DNA of 64,000 nucleotides from NCBI GenBank assembly GCA_003993805.1, contig RSEF01000012.1:6633724-6697723 (forward strand), in the 5' to 3' direction. This stretch comes from Himantopus leucocephalus. Lineage: Eukaryota > Chordata > Aves > Charadriiformes > Recurvirostridae. Both the position numbers and the translations under genes were made by a program. The notes beneath the pieces were generated by a model, which was given only the letters and a program-made list of their open reading frames with translations, did no database searches and was not told the DNA's origin. Shown one piece after another: positions 1 through 14,200 of this stretch (positions within the stretch are counted from its first letter, which is position 1; each line of letters starts with the position of its first letter).

Positions 1-3000
1 GCAGTCTCTGTTTGGCTGTAGACAATGCAGCTCTGAGGCTGCTGATTGTCTGTTTGGCCCACGGAGTTGCTGTACGTCCTGGGAGTGAGTGCCAGTGTCG
101 TTGCACCATGTGCATCACACCATGGCTGCTGGCAAGTGGGGCCTGGCCAGGTGGCTCCTTCACTCTGTCCGCTCCATCATTCCCACTAGGAATAGTTGGT
201 GGAAGCAGGTGTGTACAGGCTGTAAAGGAACTACAGAAGCTTCTCCAAAAATCAGGATTCTCCCTTGACATGGATAGCCCCAGAACTCATGCCTAGAGAC
301 TGCTGTATTTTCGCTTGTTTTGTTGTTGTTGTTTTAATTGATGTGATTGTGACTCATGTGAGTAGATCCATATGTTTCAAGTAATAAAACACATACATCT
401 TCTCTCTCTTTGGTGACTCCTGAGCCAGTGATAGAGGGTGAGTGAAGATATTAGTCAGACTTGAAAGAAAAATTAATTTTGCTTTCAGCTATAGAATGAA
501 AACATAAATTTTGTACGTGTATTTCTAAGTATAAAATGGCATAATCTACCCGAATTGCCAAATAACTTCTTTTCTCCCCTCAAGAACCAGCAGCATGATG
601 TAAACTGCATCAATCCCCTAATCTCTAAAACCTGCGAGGCTGTTTCGCTGTTTCCTGATGAGGCTGCCACTCTCGCAGCGGCGGCGTGCCGCACCTCTGG
701 GTGCAGTTGGGCTTTTCCTTCGGAGGCTGCGTGTGGGCGGCCCAAAACAGTGTTCAGGTCCTGTCCAGCTCTTTGGGGTGCCATGTGAGCCAGCCCTTGT
801 GCAGGCACAGAGTCGCTCGTGTCCCAAAACAAGTAGGCACTCCCAGGCTGCTGGCTGCACCCTGCCCTGCCCTGCCCGTGGGCTCCCAGAAGCAGCAAGC
901 ACAGATTTTGCTGGACCAGCTCTCAGCAGGGTGCTGTGGGGTGCAGAGGCCGCTGCTCACGGCTCAGAGAGGGTGTTTTGGCCGCTGGGAACAGTGTGCG
1001 ATCGTGGAGGGTCACAGTGCGCAGGGAAGATGGATGCAGCTCGAGGGGCTGGAAGCGGCCGTGCCTTTCCAGCAGTGGCTGCCTCAGAGAGGAGGGCTGG
1101 GTTAGGGGATTGTTTGGGATTTGTGCACTTAATTGAATTTTCCTGGTTTTCTCATCAGTCTGTGTATGCGGATGGATTTTCTTTATTTTGGGTTTTTTCC
1201 TTCCTTGAAATCATCCATACGGTTATTAACATTTCATCTTAATTGCTTTTTTTCTGGAAACATATTTATCTAGGTTCCCAAGTCACTGAGAGATACATTT
1301 TAGTGACTGTAGGGACAGTCTAGATTTTCTTTTTTTTTTTTGGTAGTCTTTCTTTTTCTCCAGAATTTAGAAAAGCATAGGAGGCTTCACAAAAACATTT
1401 GCTGCCACTAAAAATTCAGCCCAAGTTAGATGGCTATTGCGTTTATTCTTCCTATTAGCTGTATCCTGGCATCAGAACTCAGCTGTGGTTGGATCCCTGA
1501 TGCCTTTGGTTAAAAACTTGGCTTCATTACTTATATTTTATGTATCTCACTTTGGTTTTATATGTAGCTGAGTTTTCATCTCCTAAATCTCTGATGCCTC
1601 ATATGTAATCTAATGGTGGAAACAACGTGGAGTACTTTGGTGCTCAGGAAAGGTTAATTTTCTGTTTCGATTCTCTGTCTCGTTTTGCGCTTGGTTTTTC
1701 GTCTGTGTTTCAGTACGACTCTGTGAGGCTGGCACGCGCTGCTGCCCTTCTCGCCCAGGCGCGGGTTGTTCCCCGGGAGAGGAGGCTGCCCTGGGGTATG
1801 TGCTGAGCTGTGCCCGGCCCAGGGATGGAAATAACCCTGCATGGAAAAAGCTGCTTTTGTTAGACACAAGCATATACAATGAGATGTAATACTGCACTGT
1901 ATTTTGCATCAGCCAGCTAAGATGATCTATTTCGCGTCTTCACTCATGGACTCCAGTGAATTGCCATTTGTTTGGGGAATTTTTTCCCCTCTTTTTTTTA
2001 TTGGCTGCTCTGAGCTTTTCTAAACCAGCCGTTTTGCTGATTATCTGGGTGCTGTGTGAGGCCAGGCCCGCACTGGTGGCTCTCTGGGGCAGCACAGCCC
2101 CCAGGGAGGACACGGGTGCTGCTGGAGTCACAGAAATGGACCCTGGTGCAAACCCACTGATGAAATGGTGACTTTGGGGAGCTGGTTTCTCCATTTGCAA
2201 GGTGGGAAGCGCAGCACCAGCTCTGCAGGGCTGTGTGAGCCCGGTGAATGCTCTCCTGCCTCTGATGGGGGCAGCTGCTGCTGCTCAGGGGTCTCTGTGC
2301 CAGCCCGTAGCACTCCCTGCTGTGGAGACATTCGTCTTCTACTCTGTGTGCGAGTGCGCTTGTCATAGGTCCTGAACATAGACGAAAGAGCAACTTTCTT
2401 CAGCAACGGACAGACCTATTGAAGTTTCTGTGGCAAATGCTAATTATTCCATTCCTAAAGGAATTGTAAGTGTAAAATAGAGGTAATTACTCAGCTGAAA
2501 AAGTGGAAATTAAGTACTTTCACCAAGGGAAGGAATGAGATTGATGGAGACTATTCTCTTTATACAGTCTCTTTCCAAACATTGATCTTATCCTGTCACT
2601 TACTGCAAAAGCAACAAACAGAGAGAGTTTTAATTTCTTTATTTCCTATTTCCTCATCCTAAAAATGCCCCGAACAGGGGAGGCTTAAATAAAACATCTT
2701 TAAAGATCTTACTGTCAAGTTTTGTTATGATTTTCCCACTTTTTTCCATTTTCCTATGTTCTGGCAGTTGAGTGCTGTTCCTTGGATAAATGTAACTCAG
2801 GTAGCAAACAGCCTCATTGTGAATGTTTTATGATTTGCGTTCTGGTTTTGGCAGGCTGAATAGCAATTTGTGTCTAGCTGGAACCATTGTGTTGCAGAAT
2901 AGAAGTATTTTTCCACTTAAAAAAATCACCGGTTGTGGATGAGTTTATCATGGTCATTTTTAGAGATAAGGATAATTGCTCTCCAACTGAAGTAAATTAC

Positions 3001-6000
3001 ACCACGTAAGTATTTGCGAGCCAAAATCAGTGGATGTGAGAATGGCATTTATTGCATGTGAATCCTAATCAGGTAGGAGGTACTGCGAGGCTTTTGTGTA
3101 ACTTTTTTAAGGATGTAGTTAAGGTTTCAAACATCCCATCTACTGCATGTTTCATGCAGATATTGAGGCTCATGAAGAAAGATGGCCTTGAATTTCCTGA
3201 GAACAAACAGGAGAGAAGAGATGCATAAAACTGACCTGCAGTGAGGTTTTCCAGGGCTTTCTCTGAGCACACTGATCCTTCATCCCGCCTCCTGCCACCC
3301 TAAAATGCACTGGAGGTGGGAGAATTGTGTAGATGGTGCTGCAGAAACAGAAACTGTTTGCAGTTACTTTGTATTTTTTGGTATCAGGTGAAGTGTTCTT
3401 TCATATTTACTTGAATTACCTCAGGCTTAGTCCTGTGTTGTCTACTTTATCCTTGTTCTCTCTGCAACAGGAAGAAATACGCTTTGAGCCCTCAAACTAG
3501 GGTAACTGAGGAATAAAAATAAACCTCGGGAGAGTGGAGTGCGGGGAGAAAAAGCCTCTGGGCCAGTAAGCGTGATTCAGCATGAATTACAGCCCCAGGT
3601 GACAGTGTTCAGTTTTCTCTTTGGTAGTTAGAGTTCCCAGTAAGATTATAGAGGAAGGTAGCATGAATGGGATACTTATAGAAAGAGGAGGACTAAAATA
3701 CGAACAAATTTAAGAAGCATTTTAAGAGAGAAACACAAAATACATATAGCTTTTCCAACGAAAATGGCATTCATACCTTACTAGTTAGCTGGATGCAGTT
3801 TAGGAGGAAAAAGAAAAAATGCAACAGTTTCTTTCCTAATTAACAAATACCATGTATGGTGTGTGAGGGCCTGATCCTCTCATGGCTTCTGAGGCACAAG
3901 CTCTTCCTAGACCCCTTCCCTTGCTCACCCCTATGCTGTGACCCCAGTGCCCATGGCTCGCTCAGCTCTACTGGCCCAGCTGGCGGTGAAGCTGTGAGCG
4001 GCTTGTGCAGGGCCCTCTCTCGGGCCAGCTGGCACATTTGGGCTGCTGGGCCACCACCAACCGGCCCTGCTGACAGTGGACCTGTCGTTTCAAGTTTGTG
4101 CTTGAGCGGAGCATTGCAGGATGAAGCGTGGCTAGGTCTGCCCCTCTGCACCCAAAGTTTGGAAGGAAACTCACCCAAGGTGCAGTAGTCACCACAGTTG
4201 CGTATCTCTGTCTTTTTATTTATCTTCCTTCCAATATCTAAAAGGACAAGCAGGGGCTAAGGTTGGACAGCAAGATGAAGGGAACCACTTGTGCTGGGAT
4301 GGGCCCTCTTGGTGCTTTCCATTTTAACAATACCAGTAATTTTGAGTATGTGTGCGCTAAACACTGCTTGTGGCATGAATTTGTGAGCAAAGGGTGCAAG
4401 GGAAGCCAAAGCCTGCCCCAACAACATGGAGGAGTACATTCAGGCTAATTATTTGCAGACTCTGAAATAAACAGTAGCCAAAGATATCAAATCTCCAGGC
4501 ACTGGACTGCCAGATGTGGCCTGGCTTTCTGTTTCCAAAGCTCTTCCTTGCGGTGGATGCAACGTTAGGCCTGTATGAAGTGCTTTGAATAGCCCCCCGT
4601 GAGGAATGTGAGCACACCTCGGGAGGGCTGGCCTGGCCTGCCAGCCTGGGCATGCAGGCAGCAGCTGAATTTGGAGTATCCAGACTTGCCTTACCCAGGA
4701 GCATACTTTTGGGGTCGGTGTTGATGTTGTGGTGTTTGTGTCTAGATGATGTCTCTGGACATGTTGCTGCATGGCTGCTGCTTGCCTGTTTGTGTTTTGG
4801 GAACTGCTACGGGTCAGACCACTGCTGCTGGTGTTCCAGCTGGCTGGGCTTCAGCGTGCCTCGCAAAGCTGCAGACTCTGAATTTGGAGCATTATTCTTT
4901 CTTTGCAAGAATCCCCCTGGTGACTCCAAGCCCTCCTCACTGCAGACCTTCTTCCATTCATCGTGTACATCCGCTTGCTAAAATGGAGATATTAACCAAA
5001 GGTCATGAGTTCCCGGTTAGCAATACTTCTGTGTCCGGCTTTTACGGTGATGTTTTGGTCCTTAACTCTATTATAGAGTATTTAAAGTGGTAGCTGTATA
5101 TTGAATCAGGAGCTCATGATCTTTAGTTAGAGAAGATAGTTTAGAGGATCTTTTCTCAAAGATGTGAAGATCTGTGAAGTGGTGCAAGCACAAGCCTGGT
5201 ATGCAGAATGCCAAGTTTCATCGCCATGTTTTACTAAAAACTGTCTGCATAACCTGTGATAGACGTATGCAGATTTTTAAGAGCCTAAACAACTTACAGA
5301 AATGCTCAGATTCGAGGTCTTTTCTTTTTAAACCCCAGTACCTGCCAATCTAGTAATTAGAGATGTTTGAGAAGGTGGCTCTCTGTCTTCCTGAGTTGCC
5401 CATAAAATGAAGATAACAGTTCCTCACTTCAGTGTGATCTTACGGATAAGGCTATGAATCACTGGGAACTGTGGCAAGAAGGTACAATGTGCAGTACAAG
5501 GTGGGACAAACATCTGTGTTCCTTCAGATCTTACTAGTCTTGCCTTCATTAAATACATTCTGAAGAGCAAGGTCTTTTTCCCCAGCATCTGGTGCGATGA
5601 TGTGGTGTAGTCAGATTTCCCATCCGCTGATAGTGCATTTTATACACTGAGTTCTTTTTGCTGCAGCACAAGGACTATTACTCATGCAGTTGGCTGGAAG
5701 AGTTTTTTATAAGGAAGTTCATTGTGTTAAGTGTTGGCACCCAGGGGAGGTGCAGAGAATGTTTGAAGAAAAAGTGAAACAGGGTGAAAGATTCACACCT
5801 GGCTGGGGAGTGTATGTCGGCAGTATCGGTGGCCCATCCTGCCCGGTAAGAACTGACACTGTGGGCGCTGGCACAAGCCCAAAAGGCAATGTCTGCATGG
5901 GACAGGTTTGCCACAGTGACACTGAACACAGACTAAGGTTTTCAGATATCCTTAACTTCATGGGATTTAGTTACCAAGATAGTTTAAGTCTTGTATGTTG

Positions 6001-8139
6001 AAATAATAAATTCAACCGGAATTGAACACCTAACCTATATGGCATCAAAATATTTTTGCAAACCCATCCTGTGTACCTATTTTGTAGAGGTAAACATCAT
6101 CACTTGTGAAAAGTTAGCTCCATCCGTGGTTTGCAACAAGAACATTTGATCTCAGTTCTGAAATTAAAACATTCTGGAGACAAACTATGGAAATAAGATG
6201 GGAGTTTTCTTGTACAAATTAATTAACCACTTGAAAAGACAAGGCTGTTGGGCTCACCAGGTTTCTCAAGGGGACTGCATTTGCTGTTTTTTATAGTATG
6301 TATCTGAGAGTATTTTTTTTTTGTATGCACATTTGATACTTCTTCAGAAAACAGAATTTAAATGAGACTTCTTTGCAGTAGTGTTTGTAGTATTCTCATC
6401 GATCACTGAGGAATTACAAATGACTCTGAGTATAGCTCCTTGTTAGAGAAAGGCAAATATAAGTAGTAATTTCTGATCCAAATTTTGTGAGACAATAACC
6501 TTTTGAACAGTTTCAAATATGTAGGCCAAATAAACGTAGCTTTCTAGCATATGCTTACTCATGAAAGGATTTGTAATTTCATTACCCTGGGCCTCACAGC
6601 GAGCAATATCTCTTACCTCTTAGGGATTCTTAGGTAACAAGCCAGCAGTAATTGGAATTTTATAAAGATACCTTTATGTGTGAGCAGGTTTTATGTTTTA
6701 TTGACTGTTCCCAGTCTCTGTGCTGTGCCTGAGATGACCAAATCTCTTCCAAAGCCACCAAAAGTCCTAAACCATGGTCCCAAAGCACTGGTGGTGTTGG
6801 CGCTAAGCCCAAGTCTGAGAGAGGGACAGGGGAAAAAAGTAAGTGTGCTATCTTTAGGACCAGCAAACCTCCACTGCACGTTTTTCCCTCTCCTGCCTTT
6901 GCCTGGGGGGGCAGGGGGCCCCCCTGGAGCCCCTTGTGTTTGCTCTGACACTGCACAGGGAGTGGCTGTGACCCCACCAAGCACATTCCCGTGAATGAAT
7001 TTGTAAGCAGTGACATTACAGAGCCTCTGGGTCTGCAATTATTCACTGCCCGGTGGAATTACTGGATTTTACTACTCCATCACTGGGAGGCACTGATGGT
7101 GATGGAGTACCTGATTAGGTGGTAGCAGTTGCTAACGCGGGTGCTCTGGGGTGTTACAGGGAGGCAGCTGCTCCCTGCAGACAGCCTGGGGAGCAAGGGG
7201 GGTGTCGGGCTAACGGGGGTGCGTGGGCAGCGTGCGGAGACTACACGTGCACAGCTGCCTTGCCTGCTCCTCTACAGCCTGGTCATGCTGCGTGCAGTTC
7301 TGGCTGCAACTTCATACCCAAAAAAAGAAACAATTTAGAAAAACACACAGAACAATAATTCCTTCTTCCTTGTTGCTGTGAGTGCTGGTTGCTTTTGTGA
7401 ACCATTGGGATGCTGATTGCATTCAAAAGGGCTCAGAGTTGTTTGACCCTAGTTTTGAATTACCAAGTACTAAAATAAATGTTTATGGCTCCAACAGCTC
7501 TGGGTTTAAAACCTTTTAATAGTGTAAACAGTTGCATGAAAGGGGAGGATTTGCATCAGTAAGTTTTAAAAGATGTTATGAAAGTTGATGCTTTTGTGGA
7601 CTGTTGGTCTGTGTATAGTATACATCTTAAAAATAATGAAAATCATCCAATGAAACTTTGTGGCCTTACTGTTACCATTCACAGGGCACGTTATTGCTTG
7701 CATCTCCAGTGACCTGTACCACACAAGTACCAGGTTTGTACACAGTGTTGTACACCTTTCCAGCAAGGTTATTTGAACTGGGCACATGAGTATGTCTCAA
7801 GGATATGTAAAGTGCTTAGGATAAGCTTTATTTTGTATGAAATTTTATTTCAAGAGGAAGGATTTGCATCTTCTCTCCTGTGGTAGCCATCTGTGCTGCA
7901 CCTTTGCCTTCCTTGCTTTTTCTGGCTGTTGCTGGACCTCATTGTGGATTTTCCCCCTCCTTGTTTGCTGTGTGTCTCCTCCTCCCCTTCCCCATAGGCC
8001 TGGAGGAGCCAACTTTTGTGGCTTTACAATTAAGGAAATGTGTCCTTTCTCCTGAAGTCAGCACTCTGGAGCATGCTGATAGCTGCAGGTTGGAGATGGG
8101 GTGGCAGCCCCTGACTGCTGCAGTGGCTGCGGGTGGCTG

Positions 8140-8202
8140 CAGCCCAGCATGGGGACTTCGCAGCCCGACACGGGGTCTTTGTGGCCCAGCAAAGGGACTT
8201 TT
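8140..8202 (+). repeat. Degenerate 21-bp minisatellite, three copies
   Basis: Three adjacent 21-bp units run from 8140, 8161 and 8182. Each follows the pattern cagccc-agca-nggggact-tt with several substitutions. The period is a multiple of three, so one frame shows a seven-residue repeat (P-x-x-G-L motif), but nothing else suggests translation. Confidence 0.65.
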
Positions 8203-11200
8203 CAGCCAGGTGTCAGTCACCAGGCATTGGGGACAGGTACAGGAACTCTTCTGGAAGAGCTGCAGGAAAGAAATGGAGGAAGACGTGCCTCCACTGGTGG
8301 TAGGGAAGTCAACAAGTTACCAAAACCAAATAAACTGAAAAGGCAAGTAAGTGCTCTGTACAGGATCATCAGGGAGGACTTTCGAAAAGGGCCAGAAGAG
8401 TACCAGATGGGAAAAAATGGCATTTGCCATGGATATCTACATAGTCTAAGAAATTTTAAGCCAATTTTACACAATATATTCTGGTCTTACTATGTCACTG
8501 AGGTGCTTTTGGTGTATTTTTTTAGTAGTAAGGTCAATAGCACTGTGTGAGGGCTATAGTCTGGCATTGAGCTGTAATAGCACTCACCTCCTCCTTACAT
8601 TCGTTGTGAGCAACAACATCAGCTGTGTTTGGAGCAGGGGAGCTGGAGTTTGACTGGAGCTGGCTCATATGCAGGGAACAGAATTGAGAAGAAAATGAAT
8701 GAGCTCTTGCAACAAGAACGTCTGGCTATACTTCAGTTTCCTTTTCTTCTCACCTCTCACTATTTATATGTTAGTTTCTGTCTGAGTTTTGAAAGACATT
8801 GCATGTGCTACTTACTGGAATAATTTTCTGAGCACAAGTTAAATTGATTAATATTATAGAGTTGTACATCTTGTATGAAGCGAAGCATCAAAAGTGCTGC
8901 TTGTATTCGTATTCTGATTGAGACATCCTACAGGGACTTGGGAAACAATTATATTCTGCTGTCAGTGGTTTGTCAAATAGAATTTATTATACTTAATACC
9001 AAACCTACTGTGTGCCGATAGCACATGGCACATGCAAGTGAAATTCCAGAAACACAAACCTTGCTTTAGTGGGGAACAGAATTTCCTGAAAAGCAAACCC
9101 TGAAATGAAAAGCATGTCATCTTCTCCAGCTGGCTTAGCGGGGACAGCGGATAGCCTTGTGTGCCTCATACAGGCGTTGTGTTTTGGGAGGACAGGTTTT
9201 GCAGAAGACTCGTGTTCAAACTTGTCTAGTTTGTCATTGAAAAGTAAAGTTCATTTATGAAAACATATCTTTTTAATGAAAATGGATCTTACTGTATATA
9301 ACGGTCATTTCCATTTTCTCTTTCCATGAGGTTAAAGAGCTCTTTTGCATTGAACAAGCAGAATGGGAAACTTTCAGCTGTATTAATGGTGTTTAAGGCA
9401 TCTTTTTTTTTTTGTAATAATGATTCTGAGAAATCACTAGGAGGAGGACTTTTAGATAAGCGTATTAGGTCAATCCATTATCTTCTTGGTGGCATGGAAA
9501 ACCTTACACACACCCACCAACTCTGCCAAATGCTGTCAGTATTTGGCTATCAAGCTTTCAGTTGGTGGCTATTTCTCTCTACTGCTCAAGTAGACCCAGT
9601 TGTAATTCTTCAGCTACCTCTATAAAACATCTTGTTTATAGCCTATAAGCAGCTGAAGATTAGTATAGTTCTCCCTCTTATCCAAGAATTCTTCCTCTGC
9701 AATGTGCATTAATTTTCCTTGTGTTGGAATAGCCTTGCATGAAACTACTAGTAGTTTTCATTTCCAGATTCAAAACTACAGTGTTCTAGCCAAATGATTT
9801 TGTAAGAGATTTACTCTGAGGAACTGTTTTCATTGAAGATAACATACACTTAAGTAATGTCTCGTGTATTAATGATAAAATTTGTACTTTTACTGGTTCT
9901 GGATCAAAGTTGATAAGCATTGTCTTAACTCATGCCATTGAAATCAAAAGAAAAGTATAGTAAAGATCAGTATTGACTAGGTTTTACATTAGAAGGTTAC
10001 ATAAATGTTCGGTTTCAATCAGCTTGGATTGACTGTGATCACAAGCAAATTGTGTTCTTGCTTGTATCTTCAAGTGAGGTGGAAGATAAATCTGGAGACT
10101 TTCCAAAATCTTATGCACTGGTTTCAGAAGTTTGGGCTGTTGCATTAAACTAATGAATGTGCTTTACGTATGTTTTCGAAAGAGGGACTTTTGCCTTGCT
10201 CGGCCTATGGCCGTGGGAAGCAATTTTCCTGGCAGTGTCTGCAGTCTTTCGCCTTTGTACTTGGCCCTGGGGACAAGAGGAGCAAATTTATACTGTGGCA
10301 TGACCGAGAATACATTGTGGGACAGGCAGGGACTCTCGCTGCCTTGGCATTAGGTGAAAACTAACCAGTTTAGATGAAAAAAGAGTTATACTACTGGTTT
10401 TCTTATTCTTTATGAATTCTTTATGAATTTAACCAACCAGCTCCAAAAAGGAGGTTTTGGAGTCAAGCAGTTACATTTGTTTTTCAGTGCGAATAATTTG
10501 GTATGCTGAAAAATTCTGGCATGTGGCAGAAAGGCCAGCTTAGGCTTACTATTTATGTTCACACTCCTGTACTAAGGTTAAGTGAGTTTAACACTTTGGG
10601 GCTCAAACTAAGCATCCTTTCAGTCCCAAGTCCCCATTCTCACTTTGGTGAGTGCTGACCTTGCAGAATGCCAGCGGAGTCTGGCAGAGCAAGCGGCTCA
10701 TGTGTTAAGGTAATGTCGGTGACTTCAAAGGTGGAACGCTTCATCAGCACTGCTGTTTGTCTGTAGTCCTTTAAACTATAGGATCTGACCTTTATTAGGT
10801 AATATTAAAGTCCCATTTTGGTATGGTGAACAGCTTTACACAGTCTTGAAATCTGACCCTGGTATTTCAGAGAGATTGCTCACTGTTACGTAGCTTTTAA
10901 ATGGAGTCAGTAATATATCTTGGAAAAAGACTTTGAAGGTCAAATCCTGTCCTGTCAATGCCACGTTAACCCCATTAGTTCTGGTAAGGTATACACTCAT
11001 TTTAGCCCTATTGCTTCCTTCTATATTACTATAAAATGGTAAAGGGCGACTGTTAAGCATTAGAAATTCTAAAAATTGAAAGCTCTCTTTAAGAAAGAAC
11101 TCCTTACATCTCACATGAACATACAACAGTTGGTCTCACTTCACAAGGCTTTCTTTGCAGTCACAAAAAAACTTACTTGTTTGTCTGTTATATTTTTTTG

Positions 11201-14200
11201 GTCAGGCGCAAATTCCTCTCCTAGATCTTACAGTTAATTTATAGTAAACAAATACCTCATAAAGCATACGATCATTATACAAATACAGTATTATAGCCAT
11301 TTGTCTTTTTGTTTGTAAATTCCACAAATTGAATGTCTGGGTAATGGATGTTTATGGAGATGCGGTCAATAGCACTGACTGAGCCCACCGCACGACACGG
11401 TGCTGAGGGTCATGAATTAGCCCCTCTTCCCGTGACTGGGAGAAAAGGGCTTGATGCCTACTGATCTGGCATCACGAACCATGTTCCTTTAGAAAAAAAG
11501 ACCTGGTGTTGATAGATGAATACGCTTGCCCCATCCGTGCTGGTCTAACAGAGCTGAGGTTTGCATGGCTGTGTTTCAAATCTGTCCCAGAAAAGTCCAG
11601 ACCCCCCCAGGGAGTTAATCGTGCACCTGACCACAAGTATCTGGATTATGGTCTGTTTTGCAGATGAATATAGCTCTGTCTTTCAGGTATTAGAGACCAA
11701 TTAATTATTTTGCTAGTCTATAAACTCAGAGTAATTGCGGAGTAATCTTATAAATGTTAGTATGAGAATTGTCCTTGTGTATTGCCTTCATACTGCGGTT
11801 CTTGGAGCAAGTCTTGTCTTTCTTTGGTGCAGTTGCAACACCGGTAGTTCCTGGTACTAGTGAAGAAATCTTCACAGCATTTTCATATTTTATATTCTTT
11901 AATGGCAAGAAACAAAAATATATAAATGCTGCAAGATTAAAGAATAAATCCATTTCCTGGAAAGCCAGAGGACCACACTGCTGAAATGGTGATTGATTCC
12001 AGTCTGAAAGATGAACTAGAGAGGTGTTCTAAAGCCGACTTGTTTGTTTTGGCTGGCTGTTTGCTGCCACCTTGCTGAGATTTTTCTTTTGCTGCTTGAA
12101 TCTGCTCCAGACTCTTCAGAACCTGAAAATCACCAAGGCTGATGACAAATAAGAAGGAACAAGTGTTGGTGCAACGTAAGAAGAATGCAAGTTAGCAATG
12201 GGTGTTAAGAGGACCAACATTTCAGGTGTCGTAGCCCGTGGCACGCTGAGTACTGTGGGTGTGTGTTGCCCTATCTGTGCGTTCTCCCAAGAATGGAAAG
12301 CAGATTGTCTGCTTTCATAGCCTGTCTCCTTCTCTCTGCTGCTCTGGTAGCACTAATGGTACAGCGCGGGTTTGTTCAGCAGTGCCTCTCGGGGCTGAAA
12401 ACGTAAAGTTCAGGCTTTATCTATGCCCTGTGTCGATCTAATTAGGAAGAGATGTTACATGTGGGCTCCTGTGGACCACTTTCAGGGCTTGTCTGTGCAT
12501 GCAGCTGGTGGAGAGTAAGGAGACTGCTGTACCCGCGTGCACAGGTGTGCAGGCTGAGCTATAGTATAGAATTTAAAGTTGGTGTTCATTACAGAAGTTA
12601 CCCACAGAGAGCATGCAGGATGAATGCCTTAATACAGCCAACACTGGTTACAGACTGTGTGTAACTGTCGTGTATCAAATGCCTTAAAAGAGGTGCAAAG
12701 TAACTTCCAGCTGTGGGGTAAGACTGGAAAATGCCTTTATCTTGTTTGCCCTCTCCTTTTCTTATTCCCTGGTAGTAAGACTTGGTTACTAACTTTCGAA
12801 CTGCTGAGCAACTTTTAACTACTTGTGTATACTTAAAAAAAACCCCTCAGTCTGGCACTAAAATACTTCCTAACGTGTTCTCTGAATGAGTCTGTCAAGC
12901 AGGGGAGAGTGCAGCTCTGCAGTAGTGATGGCCATTGCTACAATTTATGTCATTGAAAATCAAAGTTTTGTAAGCAGGAGTTTATAAGTGGCAAAATTAC
13001 TCCACAGGTTTGCATGGTGCTGTAGGAATGCTTGCTAGCTCAATGTAAAGACTTAGCGTATAGACAGATGGAGACTTAATTCACGTCCCTTAAAAGTGTA
13101 GTGCTGCAGAGAGCCCCATTGGGTTTGGTAGCTTGAGGTCAAGTAGTGCCAAGGTATCTTTACTGAAACAGGGAGCCTTTGCTTGGGTAGCTGCGTTGAG
13201 CCCCAAGGCTCAGAAAATCCTCAAAGTAATGCAAAGTAGGTGCTGGTTTGCAAAACCAACACAACACAGCAAATGCATTTCTAACTGTGGGTTGATAACA
13301 AGAATATGTAAACAGACTTCACCTGGGTTCACATTTAACTGCAACATTTCTCGCAGCTCTGACTTGCCAAATTTCTGCCTTTTGTAGCAAGTCATGTTGG
13401 GAACAAGGAAGAGTGAAAATCTAGTATGTAGTCAGGTTGCTCGTCAAGCGTTGTCCCATGCATGCTTGTAAAGGAGACTGATAAACACTTTCCAGCACGG
13501 AAATGTATATCTTGGACATCACCTACAAAATTAAGGAAGGAGTGCCAAATCCTACAACATGTTTCAAATAATCTGATATTTGATTTTATTTGTAAAGTTC
13601 CATCTCCTGTAGTCATAAGCCTGCCCAAAAACATCACCTTTCATTTAGAAGATAAAAAAAAAAGAGAGCCACACAGTCTTCCTTAAAAAGAAAAACAAAA
13701 TCTCAAGTGTTTAAAAACAAACAAACCCCACTCCACCTTATAAATAGGTAGCAAATTAAAAGAATTCAAACGTGTACATCTTTCTGCTCAGCCCCCGTTG
13801 CAGTCCTGTCCCAGCCATCATGCTCTGTGGGCTGTGGTGTGGTGACAGACCCATGGTGGGGTGGCCGTTAGCCTGGCGGGAGCCATCCTTCCGAGTGTCT
13901 CTCCTTGTGTGCATCTGGAGTGCCCTTCATCGGAAGGTCACTGCAGCAAGCAGGAACCAAAGAGGAGCCAGTCAGATTCGGAGTATGAGAGCCAAATTAA
14001 GGCATTTCTCTTGTTCAGACCCACAGAAATCACTAAAGAGAGAAAATGGAGCCTTGCTGGAATTTTCAGCAGGGGAGGGGAGATTAGCAGACAGGTATGT
14101 CCTACTTTGTCGCACGCTCCAAGCTGTTAGAGGAGTGGGTGGTGGGGTGGGCTTGGTATTTTTTCTATTTTACTTTCAACCTGGAGGCGGCTAAATAGGA

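Noticed and set aside
658..1242. Longest open frame in the window (194 codons, + strand)
   Set aside because: It lies in a GC-rich patch with several other overlapping frames on both strands, has a biased Arg/Ala/Gly/Cys composition and no domain, and no splice chain links it to anything.
13772..14194. 140-codon open frame with a donor-like gtatgt at 14095 and an acceptor-like ctgcag at 13941-13946
   Set aside because: Two frames are open over the same DNA, neither encodes a recognised family, and it does not match the fibulin-2 N domain.
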